Counted from the stretch's first letter, positions 11,481 through 25,069 are shown. The stretch: DNA of 64,000 bases from Rostrohypoxylon terebratum (GCA_022497145.1 MU385964.1:1-64000); one strand, 5' to 3'. Notes: generated by a model from the letters alone, not told the origin. Translations and numbers: made by a program.

Positions 11481-12857
11481 ATGCCGCGACACCCTGCGTT
11501 AACTTTTTTCTCGGCCCCACCATCAGTGCCGGTCTTATATGCTAATAACGATAAAATAAGACAGCACGATCACTACGGGATTAATCATGAATCGTATCCT
11601 TTAGAATCATCTAAGATAGGACTACCACATATCTCGTTTCCAGACCCACCCCGTCCCCCAACTCCAGGACCACCTCCACGGCCACCCCCAATCCCTCCCC
11701 GTCCACCGGTCCCAACGCCGCCGCCTAGCCCAGTTTCTTCAGCGGAAACGGATCTACTTAGAGAACTAGTGGCTAAGCAACTATCTATAATCGCGATTCG
11801 GCTTGTCGTCAACTGGCTCGCTCTTGGCGTCCCAGTATCACTTCCCCATCCTCCTCGCCCGCCAACTCCAGGACCCAGGTCGGTACCACACTTCCTTACT
11901 AATTTAACGAGAGAAAGTCTTTCTGAAACATGGCTTGGGCTCTTACGTACTTTCTACGGAGTACCTTGGCCAACTCACCGAGAAATTGGTACCTACCAAG
12001 CAATTACTTGAGCATCAGCTAACTCCGCATCGTGTCGCAGACCAGGGCCTGTAGGTCCTAGACCGGATGTACCCACCCCACCGCCTAGCCCGCGTAGATC
12101 TGCGGAAGGCCTGGTTAACGAGACGACGCCGTGTGACAAGAATCTCGAAATTGGCTACCTTGACGAGGCTCTTTCTAGGCGACTACTAAGCGAACACCTG
12201 GCTTTTAGATGGGATGTCTTCGTGCCCCTTAAGCTGACGACGTCATGTGATTCGAGCAAAGGTACAGATGCCGATAGTCAAGACGATATATACGATGATA
12301 AGCTTACCAACTATTCAGATGATCGAGGTGAAACGAGGTTGCATACTATCGCCTACGGCATTGCGCCCCGGGGCGAATCAGGTCCCGGTGCGTCAAACCT
12401 CGGTTCCTCCAGCGTGGGCAAGTCATCATGCTCCAAGTTGTCCACACATGCTGGCGCTGGAATGATCAGGAATGACCCAAGTTTATTACGAGCGTCATCG
12501 CTAAAGCAGCTCTCGAAAGATCGTCCTGATTTGTCGGACGCCGGCCGGGGTCTGTCGCTATTACTCGTGCGGCCGGTAGCCTCGGAAATACATTCTAACC
12601 CGGCGTCATCAATATCTGCATGCACAGGTACGCTCGATCGGCGCCTGGATGTAGCTTACGGGATGCCTTCTAACCACCAAGATACTTGCCCACTGTGCGG
12701 GAGATCGTCCTCTCGAAATTCACCGAACCGGGTTATAGAGACAGCTCGACTAGCAGGTCCAAGTCTTCTAGGCTCCGAGGCCTCAGGCATGGTTCTCGAC
12801 GCGGCAGGCACACAGCTCGTAGGCTCGTTAGAGCCATCATGTTGCGCCGTTTATTGA
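11481..12857 (+). CDS. Hypothetical proline-rich protein with internal duplication
   Basis: The family is not recognised. A two-exon model, 11481-11878 and 12041-12857, gives 404 aa; the junction rebuilds an Arg codon and joins PPRPPTPGP to GPVGPRPDVPTPPPSP. Before the intron the protein has PPRPPTPGP, PPRPPPIPPRPP and VPTPPPSP followed by SAE. After a helical stretch the same order (PPRPPTPGP, VPTPPPSP, SAE) recurs across the intron, and the DNA is also similar, so an internal duplication is likely. The remaining 210 aa are Ser/Gly-rich and low in hydrophobic segments, with a CPLCG pair. The last four residues, CAVY, resemble a CaaX box. The start codon is the first ATG of the open frame and is uncertain. 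Confidence 0.5.
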
Positions 12858-13953
12858 TAGGGATGCCGGCGAATCATACGGCCGAACATTCTTCAACACA
12901 TACGATTGGCGGCAATACAAGCTGACTCCAGGTTGCACCGCATGTAAGGCAGTGCCCCTACGCCGGTCCCTTGCGGCGGGCTGCTATTGTTCTGTCCTAT
13001 CACCTGACTTTCGATTTCGCTATTTCCGTTTCCCTCATTCCTCTTTTGTCTATAGAACTTGAGGCGTTTGCCATTAGATTTACACGGGAGCAGTCCCGTT
13101 TTCATTTTCCTTTCCTTTGAGTTTATTTTATCCTTTTATCCTCTTCAGTTCGGTTCCTTCTTCGATCTCTGCTCACTCATTGGTCAGCGTCATTGGTTGT
13201 CATTTGAATAGAATTACTAGATCCAGGAGCATCCTTCCTCGCGGAAGGCCCCCCTTTTCTGAGTGGGGACGGGAGAAAAGGGGGAGTGGAGAACGGGGTT
13301 ATTGTTGTTGATGGATTGCATTCCTATTGAATTTGCGCACCTCTATGCCATTTCTAAGACGGTTCGCGGCATTTGACTGCATTGCTTGCACAAGATGCAT
13401 GCATGTTGACAAGACGGCTGTTTTCCAATGATAGACGGGTGAGGTATTATAAATGGAAAGAAGATTGGAGACATCTATGTTAGGCGGATACAAGACCGGT
13501 TTTAATTCTTCGTGGGGCATTCCTTCATATACAACTAACGTGGGGGCCGTCGATCTTTTTATCCACCCTAAAGAAAAACAACCAATCGGACACTCATTTT
13601 TTAGATAGTTAGGTACCTAGGTCCTACTTACCTTTTACCTATACACGCAGACTGGATCTGACTGCTTCCATATCTTCTTATAAGGTTAGGTGCTCCTTCT
13701 GATGCTGCATTCGTGTGTTTTTACTAGAAGAGGCAACGGCTGCGATAGAAGTTTGGAACGAAGAGCGGCAGGAAGACGACAATAAGCAAGTGCATATGTA
13801 GATAGGTAATACTAGGTACGTAAGTACTCAGTTTCTTTCTTTCTTTAAGTTCTTTCTTGCTTTCTTTCCTTTTTTTTTTTTTTTTTACACTTCGCCGACT
13901 AAAATCTAGGTCACCTATTTAGATGCTCCAGCTCATAAGGAGAGGAAGGAAAA

Positions 13954-14086
13954 GGGGGGGGGGGGGGACATCGTCGTTTTCTGTCTAAAAAGAAAAGCCA
14001 ATTGCCGGTGTGGATCACATCAGACCGCGTTCGGCAATCTGTAACGGGGGCGAACAATCAGATACCAAGTGGCGATNNNNNNNNNN

Positions 14087-14140
<54 letters not shown>

Positions 14141-14262
14141 CCGCCCCCCCCCCACATCGTCGTTTTCTGTCTAATCAGATACGCCTATAGCCGTAGTGGA
14201 TCTCATCAGAACGCGTTCGTCAATCTGAAACGAGGACGAACTATCAGATACCAAGTGACTAT
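13954..14262. repeat. 109-bp imperfect direct repeat, each copy preceded by a G or C homopolymer
   Basis: Copy 1 (13968-14076) follows fourteen G. Copy 2 (14154-14262) follows a C run of about 65 bases (14088-14153) broken only by two G. Aligned by eye, the copies differ at about 17 of 109 positions (about 84% identity), mostly A/T, C/A or G/T changes. Both start ACATCGTCGTTTTCTGTCTA and contain CAGATACCAAGTG near the end. Confidence 0.8.
14077..14086. other. Assembly gap (10 N)
   Basis: Ten N characters are followed directly by a very long C homopolymer. A ten-base gap is probably a placeholder rather than a measured length. Confidence 0.99.
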
Positions 14263-17200
14263 TTACAGAGTCCCAGGAAGCTCGACGTAACCTACCTAGG
14301 TAGGTACCTAAGTAGTCAAATCCCCATCAATCGGATTGACTCCCCAAAATACCATCATTTTCGTCGTCATAAATCTCCGGACCCAGATCGAATCCAGGTA
14401 CATGTCAACAGGCAGACCCGTGCACCTTGCCCTCGCCCCCATGCCCGCCACAAGCTTAACTCGACTTCCCCCGGCCGCCACCCCATATACCTAGCCTTAG
14501 GGCTGTCATCCCTCTCCAAACATCCATCCCACTTACCCACTTGCTTCTTGATGCTTTATGCGTTATCGCGGGACAGTCGGTCTTACTGTAACGCAGCATT
14601 TCCGTCATAAGATGATATAGTGCCTGCAGGTTCGGTGACTTTGGGCCACATTAGGACCAAAGTGAGTAACCGAATGGTCCTGTGTTTCTATATCCGATTC
14701 AAGTAATACCTACCTAGGCATCCACGGTGGTGCACAATTTCTCATTCAAGTGAAGAATTCCGTCAATGGCGAAGCCAAATCAACCAACATAACCTACACC
14801 TCCTTTATCAAACATCTTCTAAACTGGCTCTTGTCTCTATATACCTAGTATCTTTAGCAGGCGATAATTAATAGCGCTAGCCGATCACCTTGAAACTGAA
14901 TGAAGATTTGACATAAGGCAACAGTTTAGATGCAAGCATAATGGGGGCATTTTATCATCGAATTACTTGCCCATAGTTTCAGCGAAAGAAGTATCTAGAT
15001 TTCATAGCATTGTGTTCCACTTTGCTAACTCCTTCACCCAAAGGTTAAGTCTATGCCTCTCGACAGCTTCACGACACAAATTGACCAATCTCAGCACTTA
15101 TGCCGATGGCCTAATTTCAAGCAAAGCGCTTTCGGGCTATTCGAATCGAGTTCTTATGAAGTCCAGTCCGTATTTAACTGTACTGCTACCAAAAGAATTA
15201 CTAACCAATCTATAGAAACATGCGTTTACGTCTGCATACTACAGGCCTAAATTTTTCAAGATACCTATCAATCACTTTAGTCGCGATTGTATTGTGAATA
15301 GTATCGGTTTGATGTTATGTCATGATCGCGTATATGAGTTTATAATGGATGAAAAGTTTACTTATCAAGTACCTAGGTTATAATTGATCATTCGATATTG
15401 CACATTCACAGGTAACACGCATATAGATAACACAAATCTCTCCGGTATATTTTGGACTATTCGGCAGTCGCGAAAACAAGAATATAAACTCAAGCTCACT
15501 TTCTGTAGCTTATGCTATGCAAAGAATGAATATTGCTCCGTTATCACTAGGTAGCTAGTTGACCATTAATAGGAACTGGGATACTTAGTCTCATTTTCAA
15601 CATCATCATTACCTACTTTTCGTCCTTTTAGTCCGCCTCATAGAATATTGCTCTACACACATGCAATAGATTCCCCAAGGACTTAACACTTAATAAATGG
15701 TATAGCACGCATTTAGCGATAATTTTGGTTACCAATGACTTACTTGGGTGTGGTTCGCTTTCGTATTGTAAATGAAAAGCCGTTAAACTCCCTACTTAAA
15801 AGTCTTAACCACATACTTTCCACTCGTGAGGCAAATAGAAAAACATTCAAGGCTTATCAGGTGATCTTTGGACTTCAAGTTGAATAACGCGAAGTTATTA
15901 ATTACATCTGTATTTTTGAATACTTACTGCACAAGTAAATATATACAGGTATAAAATAAACGGTTAACAGGTGTGTTAACATTATCATATTGTTCTTATA
16001 ATATACTTAGGTATCTTTTATAGAGAATATTCATTTGGCTTCAAGCTACTTAGATAAAACCGTCGATATCCAGTGTTTATAGCAAGACACATGTATATTG
16101 TCTTATAAGTACATCCACAAACTAGTTGACCTGGAGAATTAACTAGGTAAATATATCACAACACATATTAGTTGCCCATATAAGTGAGTTCTTTCATAAG
16201 GCGGCTGAACTCAAGAATAATGGCGTATGTGACGACTAGATAATCCGATTGATAGATTCAGTATCCTGCCTGCCTAACCCTAAGTTTGAATGACTTCGCC
16301 AGACGGGGTACGTATGTGACAGTTTGTTACCTCATGTTAGAGTAGATAGATAGGTAGTAGGTAGGCACCTACCCACCCAGGTACCTACTCAGCTAGCCAC
16401 GATTTAGGTTATGTGTTGTACTATGTAGGTTAAATAGATCGCGGGCGCATCTATCAATAGTGTCGAGTACACAGTTCCACTTCACCACTCAGCTCGCTAA
16501 AAAGTTTTTCTCTCCCCTTTATCAAAATCTAATAGATTAGGTACCTTGCTTATGATTCGGTCAGCCGAACGTCTGATGTACGCATACGAATGTCATCTAC
16601 TGATAAGTACTCCTAGAATGTACTTACCTAAAGTTTATAGTATACTACCAAGAATAGTGTAAGTTGCACAATAACGTGGCGTCGTGGCGTTTAAGATATA
16701 CAACTATTACTAGTTCCTGAGGCTACTTCTCTGCCGCCATGGATCCCCTGCCCAAAGCCTCCACCAAACTTACCTACCTACTACCTACTCACAGAACTAC
16801 ATACATAGTAGGTACCGGTAGGTATATACTGCCAGGTGGGAACTGGCTAGGTTAAGGGTTAGGAATCTACATGGTACTGCAGATAACAAGGTTAGTGGCA
16901 TATCCCCCACTAAGTTACCCTCTTAGGCTAGTCAGAGAATAAAGCTATCTACCCCCAGCGCCACCATTTTATGCCCCTGTATGCCCGAGTACACATCACG
17001 TACTGGTTACTTAGGTACCTACGACGTACGTATCGAGCTTTGCGCAATGGATGGTAACATTCAAAATATTGAACCAAGCAGCTCTAGACCTCGAAGCGCC
17101 GGTAGACTAGGTTTACCTAGGTACCTACTAGGCAAGTATGTGTAGGAGATACGCCACGAGGGTTAACTTTATTGGCAAATTCATATATCATATGCCCCTG

Positions 17201-17396
17201 CATTTGTTCCTTTACCTTGCCATCTATCCATCGAGATTGAGGATTCGGAAATCTCTCGAGTCCCAACTTCGATGAGTGTTTGCAAATTCAACCTAGCCCC
17301 TTCTATCGTCATTCTTGTTCCTGTCTGTACTTCTACTCAATATCGTCTTTGCATTTAAACCAACACAGCTGTTACAGAGACGAACCACTTGCAACA

Positions 17397-18867
17397 ATGG
17401 ATCAGCAGCATGGAGGTAGCACTTCTTTCAACTCCACCGCGTTTCCCACGCCTTTCCGACCAGGCACACCAAATACCGATAGGATCCCCTCTGGGGATGA
17501 AAGAATAGATGCGCAGTTATCACAAAGACTGGGCACAATCAACCCATTCTCGTCGCCGTCAATCTCGCGGCCAGCTTCCAGCTATGAAGGCTCGGATGTA
17601 CCCATGCAAGGCTCTGGTCCGCGGTATTTCCACTCCCGAAGGATAAAGAAAGGCGAGCTAGAAAAGCCGTGGCTCGACAAGAAGGATCCCAAGGAGAAGT
17701 GGGTTACCATCATTCCGATCTTGGGCATACTTGTCGGCCTAGGAATCTCTGGCTTTTTAGTATGGGACGGAATACGCAGTGTCGTCAAGCACAACTACTG
17801 TCTGGTACTCGAAGATAGTTTCGCAACCTTCAACGATGCCGTCTGGACCAAGGAGGTCCAGGTGGGCGGCTTCGGGTAAGTTAAGCACCCAATATCAGAA
17901 TATCCGTTTGTAACTGATGACAACGCATAGCAACGGCGAATTCGAGCAGACTACAGGGAACAACGAGAACGTCTACGTCCAAGACGGAAACCTATTCATC
18001 AGGCCCACGCTTCAGGATGCAGACCTGATTGACAAAGACTCCTTGATCAATCTCCTAGAGGATGGTACCTGTACTTCGACAGTGCCATCTGACTGTATAG
18101 CAGCAACCAACACTACTGTCGGGAACGCCACTATTGTGCCCCCAACGAAATCGGGTCGCATTAACAGTAAGAAAGGTGCAACCCTCAAGTACGGTCGCGT
18201 CGAAGTGACGGCCAAGCTTCCGCAAGGAGATTGGCTCTGGCCGGCCATCTGGATGATGCCCGTCAAGGACACTTATGGGCCTTGGCCGGCTAGTGGTGAG
18301 ATTGACATCATGGAAAGCCGAGGGAATAACTGGACGTACGGCCAGGGGGGGAATAACATCGTATCATCTACCCTACACTGGGGACCTGACCAAGCCAACG
18401 ACGCTTGGTGGAGAACCAACGTGAAGCGCGAGGCTCTCCACACTTCGTACTCTGCGGGATTCAACACTTTCGGTCTCGAATGGTCTCAAAAGTACCTGTT
18501 TACTTATGTCAACTCGCGCCTACTCCAGGTTCTCTATACCAACTTCGACGAGCCGCTCTGGCAGCGTGGAAATTTCCCCGAAGCCACCAGCAATGGTACA
18601 AGGCTCGTGGACAATTGGTCGCAGACAGGTCGATACAACACACCCTTCGACCAAGAATTCTACCTTATCTTGAACGTTGCCGTCGGCGGTACCAATGGGT
18701 GGTTCGCGGATGCGCAGAGCGGGAAGCCTTGGATCGACGGCAGCCCCAACGCTAAGAAAGACTTTTGGAATGCGCGGAACACGTGGTTACCAACATGGAC
18801 AAGCCCGGCCATGCAGGTTAGTAAGGTTGTCATGTGGCAACAGTGTGATGGCAATGAGGAGTTGTAG
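17397..18867 (+). CDS. GH16 family beta-1,3(4)-glucanase-like type II membrane protein
   Basis: The model has two exons, 17397-17875 and 17931-18867, giving 471 aa; the junction rebuilds FGNGEFEQ. Upstream in-frame codons are non-ATG. A cytosolic Ser/Pro-rich N-terminus (1-100) is followed by one membrane segment at about 102-126 (VTIIPILGILVGLGISGFLVW) and an extracytoplasmic GH16 domain. The catalytic ExDxxE motif is present as GEIDIMES (E283, D285, E288). Other landmarks are WPAIWMMP, FHS-like aromatic blocks and LNVAVGGTNGWF, resembling fungal proteins related to beta-glucan-binding/GNBP and laminarinase-like GH16. The likely role is cell-wall beta-glucan remodelling at the surface or in the secretory pathway. 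It is followed on the same strand by GT2 and Crh genes. Confidence 0.9.
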
Positions 18868-21800
18868 ATATATCCATACTAGGTACTAGGTAGGACCTAG
18901 GTAAATGCTCAGAATTTTCGGAAGTGGCAGGGCTGTAGAATGTTGGCGTCTGGGTCTAGGATTTACTGATTTACTACATCATAGAATTGAACGAGAATAC
19001 CTAATGCATGTGTTTTGAAAACCATGTCTCGGATAGCTACGTCGTGCAATGTGGCGTGCGCTTGCTAAACAACCTTGGAACGAACCCGACAAAGAGTTGA
19101 AAGGACATTTAGCTCCCCTCGACAGACCACATGGCGTCTTGGAATAGGTATCTCCCTACATAGTGAGTAGTATGTAATATCCTTATCGTATTGGTAAATG
19201 TCATCAACTTGTGATGTTGGCGAAAACCACATCCATGTCTTTGAAAACTCGGGATTTAGTGACATTTGATTGTTTATTTCATTCAAAATACACTAGCTAG
19301 CTCAGCTAGCTCCACCTAGGTCCTACGTAGTACATAGGTACCTAGCTTCGGGAACCAATATTATTTTTAGGCTGCATGAGGTTTAGCGCGCTGAGCTTCG
19401 GTTTCCATCATTGATGCTTCCAAGGTAGCGCTTACTGTAGTGACATTGTTGAGGCTGGCTGTTGACTTTAAGGCGTTCCGGTCATGTTCTATATGACATA
19501 TGTAGGTGCAATAATACAGTAGGTACTTATCTGTAGGTGCCACCAGGTGCCAATTAACCTACTAGGTACCTAGTATTGTACCTAGTTCCTAGGTCCTGAT
19601 GCCTCCAGGGTTGTTTTTCGTCGTCCCTCTCATTATTCTCATCACTTAATACTACCAATTCTCCTTCTTCACGCCTAGATCCAATCCAGGAAGCTACAGA
19701 ATCGTATAGGTACTAGATGGATGCACGTAATACGCGATAAGGATCAATTGACCCATAGCCAGCTCGAGACTATATCCTCTCTCTTCAACCGAAATGGGGG
19801 CGTAAGCGATATGTGCAAAGTTGTGATGAAAACGCAGCAAGGAAAGTTTGATAAATTCGGAGCTGAACCAATAGTGGATCTGAGCTGATACTAGCCACTA
19901 GTATAAACTATAGTAGAGCACTGCTAAAATCTAAAGTTCATCCATGGATAATAGTGTATTCTGAACTAACGCGGCTCGTCACGATCCCGTAATGTTTATC
20001 TGCGGCAAATGACGAGAGAAAGTTTTCCACTGAGTCTTCAACTAGTCCTTATGTACCTAACCTACCTAGACTCGACTTCGGAGATTTGCTGCTTACCGTC
20101 AGCCACCATGCTCGTTGCTGCTCTGCTAAGCAGTGAGGGCTGGCTGGGAGACAATGCGAATGCAACTACGTACCTAGGTCCTAGGTTAGTGATTAGACAC
20201 GCGGGCCAATCCTATACGACATGAGTTCGTGAATTCGACAGTGGCTTTCTGCATAGGTCGTTGGATGATAACTCGACTAACGCGGTGTCGAGCCGAAGAG
20301 TGTCTCGTTTTCATGCAGTTTGTGTCGAGAATACGAGAAAAGTAACAGTACCAAAGATGACTGAAAAGCCCACGCTATCTATTGGGTGAGGCAAGGGTAT
20401 CATATGCAGCGTGCAGAGCGCAGAATCTTACACAGGTAAGTTTGCACCAATAACCTCTCAAGTTTATGTCGTATCACCGATAATGTACTCCGTTGTACTG
20501 CAGTAAAGTACGGGTTAGTTCTTTTTGTTTGAATCTACTAGTAGTAATAATCATCCATTTTGAGCGCCCTGCGCTCAGCCAGACATTTTTATCTGAATTA
20601 CCTACAAGTGCAGTTTACCAGGATCTGGACGGCAGCAAGCTATATCAGCATCGATTTATTGATTCTCACGATGACTTCGGCTTACCTACGCCATCACTCG
20701 ATCAAATTGCTAGTTAGACTACTCGCACCAATGGCTTCATGCATCGACCTCTTAGCAGACGCTTTCTCGGGTTACCGAACTAAACTTCGTATAACAGCCG
20801 CCGCCTCTTAGATACCTATCGACGCCCTACCTACACTAGACATGAACCTTGTAGTTCTGGTCAGATCGTTCGCAGACTTTGAAGACCCGTAGACCAAGAT
20901 GACCATGCATGCCAAGATCCCTACCAATCCTACTTCGCTGTAGCAGCATTCTCTGTCAGCGTATGAGTACCTAGAAAGTAAATAGTAGTGACATCTAGAG
21001 ATCTTAGCTGCATCCTGTGAATCGGGTACAACGCAGGTACTTCACCAAATTGCCTAGGCACTTACATAGCATATCAGAATAGTCGACACCTACTTAGTAC
21101 TTTCCTTTTAGACCCCTGTCATATCAACAGACCTCGTCTAGACTCCTAGCCCAAAGATTAGAAAAATCTCATCGCTCTCTGTTCGCTTATCCAAGCCGTG
21201 GACCATAATCTGTGGCGGGCGAAAACTTCCCGTTGCGAAGAAGCGGCCAGACCGCCGCCCTCGTGTTGGACTAGAAATCGCTGATACCTACCTTCTTATC
21301 ACCAGGTTGAGCTCTATTTTGCTACCGTTTCTTTCGTCTCAAACGCCACACGTCAATGGTTTGCGCAGCTTGGGAATTGCGTTCGTTCTAGTCTTTTGTT
21401 GAACAAGATCCAAGTACGATTTTGAGATCAGCCTATCTCTAGCTCAGCTTAGTACCCAATAACTACCTAGGCACCTAAGGGAAAACTCATGTTGGTGATA
21501 TTTTACTTTACTATGCTCAACTCTAAAGCCACGAGTGATAGGTGGCATCAACTTTGACGGGTTCTTTGGGTCTTTCTCGCCTCGTTTCTCTATTTTACAT
21601 TACACAATCCCCCCCTTGGCCTGTTCCGACTCAACCATCTAAACTCACAATCGAGTAAGGTGGCCGTGGTGCAGAGCATAATCGGTGGTATCTTAGGTTA
21701 GCGCCCACCACCCAGACGTGGTGGCTTGCTACCGATCAAGTGACTCTACAACCTCGAGCTGTCCAGGCCCCTCATTATCGTAAGTCCTATTCATCTTTTC

Positions 21801-22106
21801 CTTTTATGCCACTGAACCCGCTGGCCCTTCTCGTCTTTCTAGTTTTTCCATATTTTCCCCCTAATACGGGTTGGTGCTGACTTGCTGATCAGCACGATAA
21901 AATCTGCTATAGCGGCAAGCGTTTTGACAGGCTTGTGGCACAAATTGAATCGCTTATCATCTGCGGAGACTTACCCTTTATAATAGTGTAGTTGCGAAGG
22001 CAAATCTGCCTTTACGAAAAGGCCCGGTGGACTGTCTCGCCGTTAATCAGCTTATCTCGTTTCACAGGGAGAATCTTTGAGCAAACCGCCGGGCAAGGAC
22101 TCAGGC
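18868..22106. other. Intergenic with probable 5'-UTR intron of the GT2 gene
   Basis: No gene is supported in 3.2 kb; frames at 20009-20811 are motif-free. A good donor (GTAAGT at 21780) and an acceptor (TTCACAG ending 22067) could bound an intron in the leader of the GT2 gene. The upstream exon has a stop in the matching frame and no ATG after it. CCTAGG-type clusters lie at 18880-18905, 19310-19345, 19510-19595 and 20165-20190. Confidence 0.5.
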
Positions 22107-25069
22107 ATGGGACTGTCTAGTTACTTCAGAGCCGAGAAACTTAAGGAGAATGCGAAGAAAAAAGTGCCGTCTCTCACGCCAAGGGTGGGACTTTTCGCTG
22201 AGGCAGGACATCTGAGCCCTCTGGGTGCAGATGAATATGGACTCCATCTCCCACCCTCGAACTTTGGCTCCTCGCGAGGGTCAATCTCGGAGCGTTCAGC
22301 CCCATCAATCAATGGCTCTGTCTTCCTAGACGACATAAAACACGAGGTGATGGTCAATTACTTGTACCAACAACAATGTGCGCATCTGTGGGTTAGCGAT
22401 GGGAGCGGTGATGTGGAAGGTGTCCTTCTTCGCAAGTCGAGGGGAACTTACATGGCCTGCCCACCAGCTCTAGGAGATTCGACTTTTGCGATGGCTTGTG
22501 CTGCTCTCAACGTCCAGGTAATGCTCTCTTCCCATTCTACCCGGGCACGTATTCGCTGACTGTTTGATAGTGTGCGATGACGGTAAACTCAAGAGTAATC
22601 AAGACCTTTCTGTCGTGGTCACCTGAGGCAGTTGATGTGCCCCTGATGAACGGCCTTCGGATCCAGATTTTACCAACACTCGATGACTTAGCAAGAGCGA
22701 GGAAGCATCAATTCGCTGCTTTTGTTGCATCGGAGGCTTTGCTCATCGTATGGGATGATGATGCGTTGCATCTGGTTCAACGCGCTAAGGCTATAGAGTC
22801 GGAGTTGATGGAGCTCGTCTGGCAGAGCGGGGAGGTGGGCGACGAAGAAGGGGAGAAGGGCCCCGGATATCTAGCCGAGGAAGCCGAGATAGACGAAGAG
22901 AGTGGGCAGATCAAGCCCGAGAAGCGGCCGGTCCATCTTCTAAACGCGTATCTCGTCTCTATCGTCATAGCATTGGTTACTGTTTCGCTAGGTGCTGCCT
23001 GGAGGCAGCTTGCCATCGAGGTATCCGTCGACAATAGCTGGGCGCGCTTGGGTTTAGTGGCGCTTTTCCCAATCCAGATCTTTTTCTCTCTCTTCTTTGC
23101 CCAGGTAATAGTTGGTTGCTTGGCCCAAATTTTCGGCCCCATTCGTCAACTCACTATCAACTCCAAATTCTACTCTGCTCGGCCACCGCCGAGATTACGA
23201 ACCGCGACTCTGCCACATGTTGTAAGTTCCCTCATCATATCTCCCCAGAGGCTTTTTCAAGTTACCATACATTTGCACTCGTGCCATCTGACGTCCTCTC
23301 GATCCTTGCATGGGGCTGGGGGCTAAGAAACCCTGTCTAAAAGTCCCCACAGATGCCCCTGGATGAACTAAATGCTGACGTTCGAACCTTGTAATAACTA
23401 CAGACAGTCCAATGCCCGGTTTATAAAGAGGGTCTCGCAGCAGTGATTCAACCCACCGTCCGATCAATAAAACAAGCTATCAGCACGTACGAGCTGCAAG
23501 GTGGTTCCGCAAATCTGTTCATCAACGATGACGGTCTTCAACTTATCTCCGAGGAAGAACGACGTGCTCGTATTGACTTCTACGCCGACCATAGCATCGG
23601 TTGGGTCGCCCGTCCCAGACATGGCGAGAATGGGTTCTTGCGCCGCGGCAAGTTTAAGAAGGCATCCAACATGAACTTTGCGCTTATGATATCCTGCAAA
23701 GTGGAAGAGAAACTATCCCTATACGACCGTGGTCCCGAGTGGTCACAAGCTGACGAGGCTTTGGCATACGAAAGATCATTGAAGGAAGTTCTCCAAGAGG
23801 ATGGGCGGGCTTGGGCCGACGGTAACGTTCGTGTCGGCGACTATATTCTCATCAGTAAGGCCCGATTCTTTGCGTGAAACCACTCACTAGGCAACCAGGC
23901 AAACAGAACTAACAAGAGACTTCCTAGTTGATTCCGATACGCGTGTCCCTTCTGATTGCCTCTTGGATGCCGTTTCCGAAATGGAACAGTCTCCAGATGT
24001 CGGCATCATGCAGTTCTCTTCTGGAGTTATGCAGGTTGTTCATACTTATTTCGAGAACGGTATAACATTCTTCACCGATCTTATATACAGCGCCATCCGG
24101 TACACGGTATCAAACGGTGACGTTGCGCCTTTCGTGGGCCACAACGCGATCTTACGATGGAGTGCAATCCAGCAAGTCTCGTACGAAGACGAGGATGGTT
24201 ACGAGAAGTTCTGGTCGGAGTCGCACGTTTCTGAGGACTTCGACATGTCGCTTCGTCTACAATGTAGTGGTTACATCATCCGCCTCGCCGCTTGGGCAGG
24301 TGAAGGGTTTAAGGAGGGTGTCTCCCTAACCGTGTACGACGAACTAGCACGATGGGAGAAGTATGCGTATGGCTGTAACGAGTTACTCTTCCATCCTATC
24401 CGTAAGTGGATCTGGAAAGGCCCGTTTACGCCTTTATTCCGTCGGTTTCTCTTCTCCAACATTCGCTTCACGTCAAAGGTCACAATCATCGCATACATCG
24501 GCACCTACTATGCTATAGGAGCAGCGTGGATCATGACATCCATCAACTACTTCATCATGGGATGGTTTAACGGCTACTTGGATAAATATTATATCGATTC
24601 TTGGCAGGTCTGGTTTTCTATCATCATCGTCTTCAACGGCCTCGGTAATATTGCGTTGGCTCTCATGCGATATCGGGTTGGTGAGCGCACGCTCGTGTAT
24701 GCGATCTACGAAAACTTCAAGTGGACATTCCTCCTGGCCATTTTCCTGGGCGGGCTGTCTCTGCATGTGAGCCAAGCCATATTAGCCCATATGTTCGAAA
24801 TCGACATGACCTGGGGCGCGACGTCGAAGGAGGCCGAGTTCTCCAATTTCTTCATCGAAGTTCCGAAGGTGCTGAAGAAGTTTAAGTTCTCGATGCTCTT
24901 CTCTTTACTCTTCATCGTGGGAATGATCGTTATGGCGGTCGCACCCATAGTGCCCCACAACTGGCGCATCACTGACTTTGTGGCTATCCTCCCCATGGCA
25001 ACTGTCGCAAGCAGTCATTTCCTATTGCCTCTTGCGTTGAACCCCGCACTCATGACTTTTTCATGGTAA
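22107..25069 (+). CDS. Family 2 glycosyltransferase, multi-pass membrane (fungal hyphal-growth GT2 type)
   Basis: The model has four exons, 22107-22517, 22571-23221, 23404-23854 and 23928-25069, giving 884 aa. All junctions are in frame; the last one rebuilds LIIDSDTR. The cytosolic N-terminus is followed by two membrane segments (about residues 260-325). A GT2 domain then opens with TVQCPVYKEGL and has the DxD motif DSD (506-508) and EDFD (607-610). An IRKW at 662-665 takes the place of the usual QxxRW. At least six C-terminal membrane segments follow. This layout matches the conserved fungal GT2 reported to be needed for hyphal growth on solid surfaces and plant infection (Zymoseptoria, Fusarium). 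The polymer made is not established. The first in-frame ATG was used; an upstream in-frame TTG exists. Confidence 0.88.

Larger units (their letters stand above)
12858..17396. other. Long gene-poor region with homopolymers and an assembly gap
   Basis: This is 4.5 kb without a supported gene. It holds a pyrimidine/T tract (about 13832-13886), poly-G, poly-C and a run of N, a 109-bp imperfect direct repeat, and an AT-rich stretch (about 14900-16700). CCTAGG/TACCTA clusters lie at 13610-13640, 14290-14312, 16340-16395, 16775-16830, 16995-17030 and 17110-17130. Short frames such as 14967-15250 carry no motif. Confidence 0.6.

Noticed and set aside
14002..14290. Open frames encoding poly-proline through the poly-C run
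   Set aside because: They are products of the C homopolymer and cross the N gap; no coding evidence.
14900..16700. AT-rich stretch as a RIP-mutated transposon
   Set aside because: No relic frame, terminal repeats or duplicated partner could be seen; composition alone is not enough.
22077..22106. Earlier start of the GT2 protein at 22077
   Set aside because: The codon is TTG and the upstream exon in that phase has a stop and no ATG; the ATG at 22107 is preferred.
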